Part shown: in pieces, positions 18,446 to 27,830 of the stretch | Layout of the letters: every line of letters begins with the position of its first letter | How positions within the stretch are numbered: position 1 is the first letter of the stretch | Assembly (NCBI GenBank): GCA_964633715.1 | Contig: CAZWHQ010000025.1 | Span: 1-64,000, forward strand | DNA from: JAUWVG01 sp964633715 | GTDB lineage: Bacteria > Acidobacteriota > Aminicenantia > Aminicenantales > Aminicenantaceae | Length of the DNA stretch: 64,000 nucleotides | Direction: 5' to 3' | Position numbers and translations under genes: made by a program | The notes under the pieces: generated by a model | What the model saw: the letters and a program-made list of their open reading frames with translations, nothing else | Databases searched by the model: none | Told to the model about the DNA's origin: nothing

Positions 18446-19378
18446 TTAGTTGAGTTTAACATGGGTCAACCAATTAAATTTATCCTCTCTTTCTCCCTTT
18501 ATGTATGAAAAAAATGCATCCTGGAGGATTTTTGCTATAGGACCTCTTTTTCCATTTCCAATAGTAATTTTGTCTATACTGCGGATAGGTGTAATCTCTG
18601 CAGCAGAACCAGTAAACAACACTTCATCGGCTATATAAAGCATCTCTCTGGGGATGACCTCCTCAACGACTGATAATCCTTCATCCTGAGCGAGTTTAAT
18701 CACTGAATCTCGAGTGATTCCCAGGAGAATGGAAGATGATAAGGGAGGTGTATAGATGATGCCATTTTTTACGATAAAAATATTTTCTCCGCTTCCCTCA
18801 CTTACACTTCCGCTTGTATTGAGGGCGATTCCTTCCACATATCCCTCCATCAACGCTTCCATTTTGATCAACTGGGAATTCATATAATTGGCTCCTGATT
18901 TGGATAGGGCGGGCAGTGTATTGGGTGCCATTCTTTGCCAGGTGGAAATTTTCACATCCACACCATTCTCAAGTGCTTCCTCTCCCAAATAAGTCCCCCA
19001 CTCCCAAACTAGGATGGCACAGTCAACAGGATTAGGGAAAGGATCCACACCTAACGTTCCATAACCACGGTAGACAATTGGCCGTATGTAGCAAGAATCG
19101 AGTCCGTTTTCTTTTATGGTCTTTATGATGGCCAAATTAAATTCTTCTTGAGAATACGGGATGGCAATTCGATACATTTTACATGAATTATAGAGTCTTT
19201 GTGTATGTGCTCCAAGTCGAAAAATCACAGGACCTTGTGAACCTTTATAAGCACGAAATCCTTCAAATATTGAACTGCCATAGTGGATAACATGCGAAGC
19301 AATATGAATAGTGGCGTCTTTCCATGGAACAAGGTCACCGTTCATCCAAATCTTTCCATTTTCATTAAAGGGGCTCAT
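18446..19378 (-). CDS. ilvE: Branched-chain amino acid aminotransferase
   Basis: A fold-type IV PLP aminotransferase of 310 residues that interconverts Val, Leu or Ile with their 2-oxo acids. Visible motifs include IHYGSSIFEGFRAY near the N-terminus, YIRPIVYRGYG, and the cofactor region SEGSGENIFIVKNG. The later GITRDSVIKLA motif is also conserved. It is 56 bp from the kinase gene upstream and 11 bp from pilT downstream. D-amino-acid aminotransferase is a less likely alternative because of the motif pattern and length. Confidence 0.94.
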   Translation of the reverse strand: MSPFNENGKIWMNGDLVPWKDATIHIASHVIHYGSSIFEGFRAYKGSQGPVIFRLGAHTQRLYNSCKMYRIAIPYSQEEFNLAIIKTIKENGLDSCYIRPIVYRGYGTLGVDPFPNPVDCAILVWEWGTYLGEEALENGVDVKISTWQRMAPNTLPALSKSGANYMNSQLIKMEALMEGYVEGIALNTSGSVSEGSGENIFIVKNGIIYTPPLSSSILLGITRDSVIKLAQDEGLSVVEEVIPREMLYIADEVLFTGSAAEITPIRSIDKITIGNGKRGPIAKILQDAFFSYIKGEREDKFNWLTHVKLN

Positions 19379-19434
19379 GTCTCTTAAACTCCAAATAGAT
19401 AAATTTTTGAAAACCTTTGTTTCCCCTAAGGGAC

Positions 19435-20373
19435 TTAGTTAGCTTCCTCACAATAAGGGCAGTACTTTGCTTTATACGGAAGCGGCCTGCGACAATTCCA
19501 GCAGGTTGCACTGATTTTTTTTTCTCTTGCTTTTATCCTGGCCATAATATCCTCAATCTCAGATTTGTTTGACTTCTTGCCAGCAGATTTTGTCAGATCT
19601 AAAATAATACCAGAGGCTTTTTGGTATCGCTGTTCTAAATCTGCGGCAAGACATTTCATAATAATTTTGTCGATTTCTTTGCTGATAGCGTTATTTTTTA
19701 AACGTGGGGGCGTTATTTTTCCATTTTTAGCCTTTTCCAATATTTTGAAAGGATCCGGATCAAATATAGGAGGTCTGCCGATAATCATTTCGTAAAAAAT
19801 ACAGCCAATTGAATAGATATCTGAACGGTAAGAGGCCTTGCCCAAAAACTGTTCCGGAGCCATATATGGGGGAGATCCAATCCGGGTGGAAGCGTAAGGA
19901 GCAGAATTCAGCCATGCCGAAGTTCCAAAGTCAGTGATTTTCAGGATTCCTTCTTCGGAAAGAACAATGTTCGAAGGTCTGAGATCTCTGTGGATGATCT
20001 TGTTGGAATGTGCATGCTGAACAGCACTGGCAATCTGCAGAATATATTCAATTGCTTGGTGTGTCGTCAATATCTTTTCTCTCTCTAATACAGTTTCGAG
20101 AGATTCTCCTTTGACATACTCCATAACCATGAAAAATACTTTCTTTTTTTTCTCAGCAGCTATCATGCGCACGATATTGGGATGATTCAATGCTGCCTGC
20201 AATCTGGGTTCTTTGAGATGTTTGATAAGCTCGGTCGACTGTTTATGAGGGACCTTAATAGCCACTTCGATATTCAACCAGGTGTCTTTTGCGAGATAAA
20301 CAGAGCCAAATCCTCCACTTCCAAGGGAGCGAATGATTTGATACTTTCCAACTTTCTGTCCCTGCAAAAACAT
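19435..20373 (-). CDS. Soluble Ser/Thr protein kinase with C-terminal zinc ribbon
   Basis: A Hanks-type kinase of 312 residues. It has the glycine loop LGSGGFGSVYLAKD, the ATP lysine in VAIKVPHK, the catalytic loop HRDLRPSN, the metal-binding DFG, and an APE-type motif (MAPEQ). After the kinase domain (about 8-265) comes a short linker and a zinc-ribbon CWNCRRPL...CPYC (about 290-309). There is no membrane segment. The gene starts 1 bp after rsmE ends and lies in the hrcA-dnaJ-alaS run. Its substrate is unknown. Confidence 0.9.
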   Translation of the reverse strand: MFLQGQKVGKYQIIRSLGSGGFGSVYLAKDTWLNIEVAIKVPHKQSTELIKHLKEPRLQAALNHPNIVRMIAAEKKKKVFFMVMEYVKGESLETVLEREKILTTHQAIEYILQIASAVQHAHSNKIIHRDLRPSNIVLSEEGILKITDFGTSAWLNSAPYASTRIGSPPYMAPEQFLGKASYRSDIYSIGCIFYEMIIGRPPIFDPDPFKILEKAKNGKITPPRLKNNAISKEIDKIIMKCLAADLEQRYQKASGIILDLTKSAGKKSNKSEIEDIMARIKAREKKISATCWNCRRPLPYKAKYCPYCEEAN

Positions 20374-20374
20374 T

Positions 20375-21121
20375 CTATTGATTCCAAAAATGACTAATCA
20401 TAGCTGTCGCGGCTATTGCAGCTGTTTCCGATCTTAATGTATACATTCCCAGTTTGACAGCTTCAAAATCATGTCTCAATATATCTCTTTCTTCATCTTC
20501 TGTCCAGCCACCTTCAGGGCCAATTAGAATAACAACCGAACCCGGTGCTTTTTGAGACTTTTTAAAGGAAATTTGAATCAAGACTTCCTTTAAATTTCGA
20601 TCTGACTTGTGATTCAAATAGAGCCTTTTCGAATCTCCCAGTTCTTTCAGAAAAGCGCTTAATGTCTTTGGGGATTGAATTTCAGGGAGAACATTTCTTC
20701 CACACTGCTTGGATGCTTCAAGTGCTATTCTTTTCCATCGCGTCTGTTTTTTATTGGCGTTATGCTCAATCCGGGTCAATGTTCGACTTGTCTCTACAGG
20801 AATAATGGCCGTCACTCCAAGCTCAGTCACTTTTTGAACGATAAGATCCATTTTTCCCGGCTTAATGAACGCCTGAGCAAGAATTATCCTGGAACGAGGT
20901 CTATTTTCTTTGACTTTTTCAAGAATAAGCAGTCGAGTTTCGTTTCTTGTGATATCCTCAACTCTGGCAAGGTAACTCATGTCCTCTTCATCAAATAACC
21001 AGATTTCCTCTTTAGGCTGGATACGCACCACGTCTTTGAGATGATGATGCTCTTCACCTGACAGGATAGCTCGAGGAAAATTGATCTGGGTCTTACTTAT
21101 AAAAAATCGGTTCGAAGTCAA
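20375..21121 (-). CDS. rsmE: 16S rRNA (uracil-1498-N3)-methyltransferase RsmE
   Basis: A SPOUT-class methyltransferase of 248 residues that methylates U1498 of 16S rRNA with S-adenosylmethionine. It shows the knotted-site motifs LIGPEGGWTEDE and LRSETAAIAA. The N-terminal PUA-like part contains EEHHHLKDVVR. The start is TTG at 21121 with GAGAG a few bases upstream, right behind the dnaJ stop. Following dnaJ is a common location for rsmE in bacteria. Confidence 0.95.
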   Translation of the reverse strand: MTSNRFFISKTQINFPRAILSGEEHHHLKDVVRIQPKEEIWLFDEEDMSYLARVEDITRNETRLLILEKVKENRPRSRIILAQAFIKPGKMDLIVQKVTELGVTAIIPVETSRTLTRIEHNANKKQTRWKRIALEASKQCGRNVLPEIQSPKTLSAFLKELGDSKRLYLNHKSDRNLKEVLIQISFKKSQKAPGSVVILIGPEGGWTEDEERDILRHDFEAVKLGMYTLRSETAAIAATAMISHFWNQ

Positions 21122-21129
21122 TACACTCT

Positions 21130-22263
21130 CTAATGAGTTTTCGTTTTGGATTTTTTAATAAGGTTTCTATCCACCTTGTCTATTTTCACACCTCTGGAAT
21201 GTGCAAATTGTTTCAGGATATCTTTGTCCTTTTTGCTCAAATTGACAGGTGTTTTGACCTCCAACTTAACAAACAGATCTCCCTTTCGAAAACTGTGAAT
21301 GCTTTTAATCCCTTTACCCTTGACTTTAAAAACATCTCCAGGTTGAGCTCCGGCTGGAATCTTCAACAGCTCATTGTCTTCAAGGGTTGGAAGCTCGATC
21401 CTTGTACCAAGAGCTGCTTGAGCAAATGAAATGGGAATCTGACAGTAAAGATTATTACCGTCTCGATCAAAGAATTTATGTTTTTTGACATAGACAATCA
21501 CAAAAAGATCCCCACGGGACGCACCTTTATCCCCGGCCTCTCCTTCTTTTTCAATCCTGAGTTTCATTCCATTATCTATGCCTTGAGGAATTTTAATATT
21601 CATAACTTTATTAACTCTTGACTTTCCTGTACCTCTGCATTTTTTGCACGGGGAAGCGATAATTTCACCTTCACCTTTGCATGAAGAACAGGTTCTAGAA
21701 ATGGCAAAGAATCCCTGCTGATAGCGCACTTGGCCCTTTCCTCCACACTGGGAACATACAGATTTATTTGTTCCTGGTTCCATTCTGGACCCTTGACACG
21801 TTTCACAATGTTCTGCACGGTGAAGCTTGATTTCTTTTTCCACTCCAAATGCAGCTTCTTCTAACGTGACCTCTATTTCCAGGGCTAAGTCTCTTCCTCT
21901 TTGGGGATAAGATTGACGAGTACGTCCTCGTGATCCAAAAATATCCCCAAAGCCAAAGTTAAAAAAATTCCCCAGAATATCTTCAAAATCTTCAAAAATA
22001 GAAGAATTAAAATTGGAAAAGCCCCCAAAGCCCTCTCCTCGCAGTCCTTCATGTCCATACTGATCGTACACCCCTCTTTTCTCTGAATCGATGAGGATAC
22101 TGTAGGCCTCTGCAGCTTGCTTAAATTTTTCTTCAGATTCCTTGTCTCCTGGATTTCTATCAGGGTGATATTTCATGGCCATCTGTCGGTAGGCTTTTTT
22201 GATGTCTTCTGCTGCCGCATCTCGCGAAACGCCTAGTGTTTCATAATAATCCTGCTTATTCAT
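21130..22263 (-). CDS. dnaJ: Chaperone DnaJ
   Basis: Type I Hsp40 that stimulates the DnaK ATPase and delivers clients. The J domain has the HPD motif in KYHPDRNPG. A Gly/Phe region follows (about 75-120), then the zinc-finger domain with four Cys-x-x-Cys units (CETC, CSQC, CSSC, CKKC), then the substrate-binding C-terminal domains. The 377-residue length is standard. Its ATG overlaps the dnaK stop by 8 bp, so the two are translationally coupled. Confidence 0.97.
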   Translation of the reverse strand: MNKQDYYETLGVSRDAAAEDIKKAYRQMAMKYHPDRNPGDKESEEKFKQAAEAYSILIDSEKRGVYDQYGHEGLRGEGFGGFSNFNSSIFEDFEDILGNFFNFGFGDIFGSRGRTRQSYPQRGRDLALEIEVTLEEAAFGVEKEIKLHRAEHCETCQGSRMEPGTNKSVCSQCGGKGQVRYQQGFFAISRTCSSCKGEGEIIASPCKKCRGTGKSRVNKVMNIKIPQGIDNGMKLRIEKEGEAGDKGASRGDLFVIVYVKKHKFFDRDGNNLYCQIPISFAQAALGTRIELPTLEDNELLKIPAGAQPGDVFKVKGKGIKSIHSFRKGDLFVKLEVKTPVNLSKKDKDILKQFAHSRGVKIDKVDRNLIKKSKTKTH

Positions 22264-23842
22264 CTTTTATTTCCTCAATATCCAAGTCATCGTGACGCGT
22301 TTTCTCGACCAGTTTTTTCATTTCCTCTTGGGTTAATCCTGAAGATGGATTAACCTCAACATGCTGTTCTTTGTCAGTCACCACATCTCTGGCTGTCACT
22401 TTTGCCATTCCATCAATATCGATTTCAAACATCACATCAATTTGAGGGATACCGGCAGGTGCAGGCCTAATTCCAACTAAATCAAAGACCGCCAAAGAGG
22501 TGTTTTCATCCACAATCTCGCTTTCTCCCTGAAGCACATGGATTTTGACTCTTCGCTGGTTATCCTCGACGGTTGTGAATGCCATTGTTTTTGTTGTTGG
22601 AATGGTCGTATTTTTTTCAATAATTTTCACAAAAGATTTATTTTCTGTCTCAATTCCTAAAGACAGAGGAGTGACATCAAGAAGCAGCACAAGATCTTTC
22701 ATCTTCCCGCCCAAAATACCGGATTGAACAGCGGCACCCAAGGCAACACTTTCTTCAGGGTTTATAGTTTCGATGGGTTCCTTTTCAAAATAGCTTGCAA
22801 GTTTTTCCTTGATAAGAGGCATCCTTGTTTGGCCTCCGGCAAGAATAATCTTATCGACATCTTTTTTTGTGAGACGGCAGTCATTGAGCGCCTGTTCAAC
22901 AAGTGGGAAAGACTTTTCTATAAGGTCTTTGGTTAAATCCTCAAATTGATTTCGTGAAATTGATCTCGTGATATGTTTTGATCCAGATCTGTCAGAATAT
23001 ATAAAAGGGAGGTTGATTTCGGTCTCAGTTTTAAATGAGAGCTCACGTTTGGCATTTTCTGCCGCTTCTCGAATTCTTTGAAGCGCGAGTTTATCATGAG
23101 AAATTTCTAGGTTGTGTTCCTCTTTAAATCCTCTCAATATTGTGTCAATGAGCCTGTGGCTAAAATCTTCTCCTCCAAGAAAGGTATCTCCGTTTGTTGC
23201 GAGAACATTAAATACTCCATCATTGATCTCCAAGACCGTAAAATCAAAAGTTCCTCCACCCATATCATAAACTGCAATGGTTGCATTCTTTTGAGTGTCT
23301 AAACCGTATGCAAGGCTGGCGGCTGTCGGTTCATTTATGATCCTTAATACTTTCATCCCTGCAATTTCCATTGCTGCTTTTGTGGCATGTCTCTGATGAT
23401 CATCGAAATGAGCAGGAACCGTTGCTATCACTTCCTCAACACTCTCCCCAAAATAAGATTCTGCGCACTTTTTCAAATATACGAGAATCATGGACGATAC
23501 TTCCTGAGGTGTGATCTCCCTAGAACCAACATGGACAACGGTATCTCCGTTGGAGGCTTCGGCTATTTTGTATGGGGTTCTTTCTTTTATTGTCTGAATG
23601 GCTGCAGAATCAAATTTTTTCCCTAGAAGTCTCTTAGCTGCATAGATCGTTTTCTCAGGATTTGTCGAAGCCTGCCTCAAAGCAACATTCCCGACTAATT
23701 CTTCACCAGAATCCGTAAAAGACACGACCGAGGGAGTCGTAGGGAGTCCTTCTAGATTTGGAATGATCTGAGGACCGGTCGCATCCACATAGGCAATACA
23801 GGATTGAGTTGTTCCCAGATCGATTCCAATCACTTGGCCCAT
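22256..23842 (-). CDS. dnaK: Hsp70 chaperone DnaK, short form lacking the lid
   Basis: ATP-driven chaperone working with the GrpE and DnaJ encoded on either side. The actin-like ATPase domain is complete: IGIDLGTTQSC at the N-terminus, VYDMGGGTFDF, and the ILAGGQTRMP region. The linker DLVLLLDVTPLSLGIE and the beta-sandwich substrate domain follow. The protein then stops at residue 528, just after the SSGLTQEEM helix start, where typical DnaK continues for about 100 residues of helical lid. The dnaJ start overlaps the stop codon, so no lid remnant follows. The grpE stop and the dnaK start share a base (TAATG). Confidence 0.95.
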   Translation of the reverse strand: MGQVIGIDLGTTQSCIAYVDATGPQIIPNLEGLPTTPSVVSFTDSGEELVGNVALRQASTNPEKTIYAAKRLLGKKFDSAAIQTIKERTPYKIAEASNGDTVVHVGSREITPQEVSSMILVYLKKCAESYFGESVEEVIATVPAHFDDHQRHATKAAMEIAGMKVLRIINEPTAASLAYGLDTQKNATIAVYDMGGGTFDFTVLEINDGVFNVLATNGDTFLGGEDFSHRLIDTILRGFKEEHNLEISHDKLALQRIREAAENAKRELSFKTETEINLPFIYSDRSGSKHITRSISRNQFEDLTKDLIEKSFPLVEQALNDCRLTKKDVDKIILAGGQTRMPLIKEKLASYFEKEPIETINPEESVALGAAVQSGILGGKMKDLVLLLDVTPLSLGIETENKSFVKIIEKNTTIPTTKTMAFTTVEDNQRRVKIHVLQGESEIVDENTSLAVFDLVGIRPAPAGIPQIDVMFEIDIDGMAKVTARDVVTDKEQHVEVNPSSGLTQEEMKKLVEKTRHDDLDIEEIKDE

Positions 23843-24456
23843 TATTCTTTCTCTTTTTTAGGAACGATAACTTTGACCAGAGAGGGACGCAACAGGCGGT
23901 CATGAAGCGTATAACCCTTCTGGTATTCTTCACCGACAATTGGTTCTGTGACATCACCCGACTCTTCAGTAGCAAAAGCCTGGTGAAAACGTGGATCGAA
24001 TTTTGTGTTTTTTATATCTATGGGTTGAACACCTTGTTTATTCAAAACAGAAATAAATATTTTATAGATCATTTCGACACCCTCTCGAAAACTTTGTTCT
24101 GTATCCGGAGTATCTGTTTGGAGCGCACGTTCGAAGTTATCTAAAACATTGAGAAACTCTGTCAGAATATCGCCAAGAGCATTCTGGTAATACTCTGATT
24201 TTTCTCTCTCGAGCCGTTTCCTGAGATTCTCTTTATCTGCCAGTTGCCGCAAGTATTCAGTTTTCAATTTTTCTTTTTCGATCTTTAAATGTTTTATCTC
24301 AGCATCTTTTTTCTTGATTTTGTTTTTTAATCCCTTTTCATCCACAATTTTCTCTTTTTTCTCTTTCGGTTTTGATGTTGATTTGGCGACCTTTTCATCT
24401 GGTTTCTGATTTTCTTTTTTAGAGGTATCTGTGTTGATTTCAATTTTTCTTGACAT
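23842..24456 (-). CDS. grpE: GrpE nucleotide exchange factor
   Basis: Co-chaperone that releases ADP from DnaK. The 204-residue protein has a Lys/Glu-rich, coiled-coil N-terminal half (about 20-110). It contains the family region ENLRKRLEREK and DILTEFLNVLDNFERAL, and ends in the beta domain with the GYTLHDRLLRPSLVKV signature. It starts 9 bp after hrcA ends and overlaps dnaK by one base. Confidence 0.96.
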   Translation of the reverse strand: MSRKIEINTDTSKKENQKPDEKVAKSTSKPKEKKEKIVDEKGLKNKIKKKDAEIKHLKIEKEKLKTEYLRQLADKENLRKRLEREKSEYYQNALGDILTEFLNVLDNFERALQTDTPDTEQSFREGVEMIYKIFISVLNKQGVQPIDIKNTKFDPRFHQAFATEESGDVTEPIVGEEYQKGYTLHDRLLRPSLVKVIVPKKEKE

Positions 24457-24465
24457 GTGTACTCC

Positions 24466-25509
24466 TTAGTGATCAGAACTTATGGCCTTACTTAGCTTTT
24501 CTGCAACACTCTCAACAAGGGGAATGATCCTTTTGTAAGGAATTCTTTTGGGACCAAGAACTCCCAATGAACCCAAAACCTGACGGTCATATCCATAGTG
24601 AGAGAGAATGATTGAACAATCCGATATATTTGGGATGTTCAACTCTGATCCAATAAGAACCTTAACTCTATCCAAACTGATAATATCAGAGAGAAGTTTT
24701 GTCAGTTTTGCTTTTTCTTCGAAGCTTTTAAAAAGTGAATGGAGATTTTTTTTCTCAAAAATATCAGGATTCATCAGAAGTTTTGATGTCCCGTCAAGAA
24801 ATATTTTGCCTTCTGCTTCCTCTTGAGACATGTAGGCTTGAAGAAGAGACACAAGTTTTTGTATAATATCTTCAAATCTCATCTTAAATTTCGGCACTTC
24901 TTTTAAAAGGTATTCCTGTGCATTAAAAAGACTTTTCCCCCGAAAATTTTCATTGATATAACGTGAAGAATTGTCCAATTCGACCTGCGTGAAATAGTCT
25001 TTAATCTTTACGACCTCTGTTAAGACCAGCTTGGATGTGGTGACAAGAATGATCATCACCTTTTCTTCCGAAATTTTGATAAACCGAAGATGCCGAAAAT
25101 TCACTTTTGAGATATTTGGAGAAAGCACAAATCCTAAACTATCGGTGTAATCTGACAATGTTTTGGATACACGAGAGAAGAGAGAATTAAAATCTGCTTC
25201 CTCAAGGGTAAATTCTTCTGTCAGCAGCTCGATCGGTCTATTAGGAAGCATCTCCTCATCAAACATACTGTTGACATAGAATCTTAAGCCTTTATCCGTA
25301 GGAACTCGTCCAGCCGATGTATGGGGTTGCTGTAGAAATCCCATTTTTTCAAGTTTCGCCATGATATTTCTTACCGTAGCCGGAGATATGGAAAATCTGC
25401 TTTTCTGAGAAACCTGACTGGAAGAAACAGGTTTTCCGTTTTTTAGATAGATCTCAACAATAGTGTCGAATACATATTTGTCCTTTTCTCTAAATAATGT
25501 TTCAGTCAC
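24466..25509 (-). CDS. hrcA: Heat-inducible transcription repressor HrcA
   Basis: Repressor of the groE and dnaK heat-shock operons, which classically binds the CIRCE inverted repeat. The 347-residue protein has the N-terminal winged helix with the conserved SISPATVRNIMAKLE and HTSAGRVPT motifs, then the GAF-like and dimerisation domains. It is the first gene of hrcA-grpE-dnaK-dnaJ. No CIRCE element can be found in the 103 bp upstream. Confidence 0.96.
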   Translation of the reverse strand: MTETLFREKDKYVFDTIVEIYLKNGKPVSSSQVSQKSRFSISPATVRNIMAKLEKMGFLQQPHTSAGRVPTDKGLRFYVNSMFDEEMLPNRPIELLTEEFTLEEADFNSLFSRVSKTLSDYTDSLGFVLSPNISKVNFRHLRFIKISEEKVMIILVTTSKLVLTEVVKIKDYFTQVELDNSSRYINENFRGKSLFNAQEYLLKEVPKFKMRFEDIIQKLVSLLQAYMSQEEAEGKIFLDGTSKLLMNPDIFEKKNLHSLFKSFEEKAKLTKLLSDIISLDRVKVLIGSELNIPNISDCSIILSHYGYDRQVLGSLGVLGPKRIPYKRIIPLVESVAEKLSKAISSDH

Positions 25510-25612
25510 TAAATTCTCTCCAAAGAATTTATAGCATTATCAGGGGAAAATTTCAATCAAGAGGAGAAAGATGGAGACATTTCCATGCTTGGAGAAAAAA
25601 ATGTTGAAAGGA

Positions 25613-26419
25613 CTATTCTATTAAAACTCCTGCGTAACCGACGACTTCATCATAGTTGCCAGAAATATCACCAGAAGTCTGGTATTTGACAAGAGAAGAT
25701 GTTTTTGCACCAAGTTCCTTTGCTGCGGTCAAAGCAGAGACTGTTGGTTGGAATCCACACATACTTATATTTTTGGAAACGACAATATCATAGAGTCCTT
25801 TGGGATTGAGTTCTTGTATCTTTTGAATGGCCATTAAATCTAGCTCTTGTGCCCTGGATTGTTCGACATAGTGACTCATATCCGTGCTGGCTATAATCAA
25901 AGCGCCATAATCGAGTTTTTTTATTCCTTGGGCAATGACTGTGCCTAGCTCCTCGAGTTCTTCATAAGAAATATTATACCCGATACAAATAGGAACAATA
26001 GAAAATTGTTTGACAAAATATTGGATAAAGGGCAGCTGGACTTCTATGGAATGTTCACTCTGATGAGCCTTTTCATCATCGACTAAAATGGCCGAAGAAC
26101 TCAAAATGACGTCAGCCAGTTCTGGATCCACTGGAATATCCCCAAGAGGAGTTGCCCAAATCCCTGTTCTCATTAAAGCAGCCTTAGAGCTGATCTGTCT
26201 ATGACTTGGACCTAAAAGAACATATTTTTCCGGTAATTGGACTGAGGAAAAGAGAGCTCCTGCGACAGGACCAGAATAGACAAATCCTGCATGAGGGGAG
26301 ATGACGGCCAACGCTTTTCTCCTCTCCAGCTTCAGGTCGACAAAACTGTTGATCATTGAGGACAGGTCATCAGGATTAGAAGGATAAAACTGGCCGGCAA
26401 CTGCAGGTTTCCGAATCAT
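25613..26419 (-). CDS. MEMO1-like protein (AmmeMemoRadiSam system protein B)
   Basis: A 268-residue protein of the MEMO1 family, related in fold to extradiol dioxygenases. The N-terminal motif RKPAVAGQFYPSNP is diagnostic. The conserved histidines in SPHAGFVYSGP, SEHSIEVQLPF and STDMSHYV would form the metal-binding site. The partner AMMECR1 and radical-SAM genes are not in this window. It lies 103 bp upstream of hrcA on the same strand. Its biochemical role is not established. Confidence 0.9.
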   Translation of the reverse strand: MIRKPAVAGQFYPSNPDDLSSMINSFVDLKLERRKALAVISPHAGFVYSGPVAGALFSSVQLPEKYVLLGPSHRQISSKAALMRTGIWATPLGDIPVDPELADVILSSSAILVDDEKAHQSEHSIEVQLPFIQYFVKQFSIVPICIGYNISYEELEELGTVIAQGIKKLDYGALIIASTDMSHYVEQSRAQELDLMAIQKIQELNPKGLYDIVVSKNISMCGFQPTVSALTAAKELGAKTSSLVKYQTSGDISGNYDEVVGYAGVLIE

Positions 26420-26496
26420 AAATATTCCCTACTTAAAAGATAGAGGAGGAGAATCTAATTGTCAACTGAGAAAAGAGAAGCCAGGCCCCAATTCTT

Positions 26497-27816
26497 CTAA
26501 AGAGTGACTTTATTTTCTTTGAACTCGATGCCGGTCTCCTTCAATTCAGCAAGAATGGGCATATAGATTTCTGGGATGACAGGAATATGCACTCCAGTAA
26601 TATTGATTTTCCCTTCAAGAATGAGGCGAGTGCCAATGGCCGGAGGAAGCCCGACCGTTCTTGACATAGAGGAATCTCCATTTGGAATTCCAAAATCGAT
26701 CAATGTGGACATAATACGGTCTTTTTTCCCATTTGGATAATCGGCTTCAAAGGTGTGCTGCAAAATAATCATGTCACGCTCTCCCTCTTTATATTGAAGT
26801 TTTTCCAACATCCTATCTCCAATTATGTCAATGGGAGCCGCCTGAGTTCGAGAAAGAGGTGTCTTTTCCAGCAGACCTAGCCATTCGAGTCTATCGATAA
26901 TTTCCGAGTTTTCTTCGATGTTCAGATAGGCAGCGAGCGTTCTTCTTAAATTTTGTTCACTTGGATTGTTTATCAACTCTCGTAGAAAAGAGTCGTATGT
27001 AAATCCGGTCCAATCTCTCTCCTCCTGGTCGAGAAGATTTAAATCTACGATCTTTTTCAATGTCGAACACCAACCGAAGTTTCTCAATGTTCCACGTAGA
27101 ATAGTTTTGGTTGTCTGGATGCCATACAGGTCAATATAGGGGAGAGAATTTCTATTGGGGTATCCCTCGAAATCACCCAATCCTTCGATGTGTACTTTTT
27201 CTACGTTTAGGAAGAGGTCCTCAGAAGAAATTGAAATATTCTCTCCATCTTTTCTATATTCTGCTGGATTCTTACCTGCTAGAAGAACCCCAATAGGGCT
27301 CCAGGAAAATTTGTAGCCAAAGGGATTGGTATTTGCTTCAGGGGCAGGAAGACCGCCGCAATAGGAAGTGAAATTGGATATCACGCCACCTGCACCCTCA
27401 ACTTGATGGATAATTCGCATCGCTTCCATGTGATCGATCCCCGGATCCAATCCAATCTCGTTAAGGATAAGAATCCCGGCGTTTTTTGCAGCTTCATCAA
27501 GATTTGTCATGGCTTCACTGACATATGATGTTGTCACCATGTTTTTCCTGTACTCAATACAGTATTTAGCCACTGTCGGGTGAAACGTATAGGGAACCAT
27601 ACTGATAACAAGATCTGCTTCATACACTTCCCTTTTTAACGCCTCTTCATCCTTCAAATTAAGTTCTTTGGCCGTTCCATTAGGATGGTTGTCAATAAGG
27701 TTGACAGCTTTGCTCACTGTACGGCTGGCCACTACAATTTCATAACCATGGTCAAGCAGATAGCGTACAAGAGGTCTGGCAACCAATCCTGCACCAAGAA
27801 TTAAAACTTTACTCAC
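26497..27816 (-). CDS. Saccharopine dehydrogenase
   Basis: A NAD(P)-dependent enzyme of lysine metabolism that splits saccharopine to glutamate and aminoadipate semialdehyde, or runs in reverse. It has the Rossmann motif LILGAGLVARPL, the NEIGLDPGIDHMEA motif and the SYCGGLPAPEANTNPF motif of the Lys9/AASS C-terminal domain. The 439-residue length matches Lys9-type enzymes. The start is GTG. It follows the lysine-ketoglutarate-reductase gene by 14 bp, giving a two-protein version of the animal bifunctional enzyme. Confidence 0.93.
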   Translation of the reverse strand: MSKVLILGAGLVARPLVRYLLDHGYEIVVASRTVSKAVNLIDNHPNGTAKELNLKDEEALKREVYEADLVISMVPYTFHPTVAKYCIEYRKNMVTTSYVSEAMTNLDEAAKNAGILILNEIGLDPGIDHMEAMRIIHQVEGAGGVISNFTSYCGGLPAPEANTNPFGYKFSWSPIGVLLAGKNPAEYRKDGENISISSEDLFLNVEKVHIEGLGDFEGYPNRNSLPYIDLYGIQTTKTILRGTLRNFGWCSTLKKIVDLNLLDQEERDWTGFTYDSFLRELINNPSEQNLRRTLAAYLNIEENSEIIDRLEWLGLLEKTPLSRTQAAPIDIIGDRMLEKLQYKEGERDMIILQHTFEADYPNGKKDRIMSTLIDFGIPNGDSSMSRTVGLPPAIGTRLILEGKINITGVHIPVIPEIYMPILAELKETGIEFKENKVTL

Positions 27817-27830
27817 GATTGCGCCTCCAT

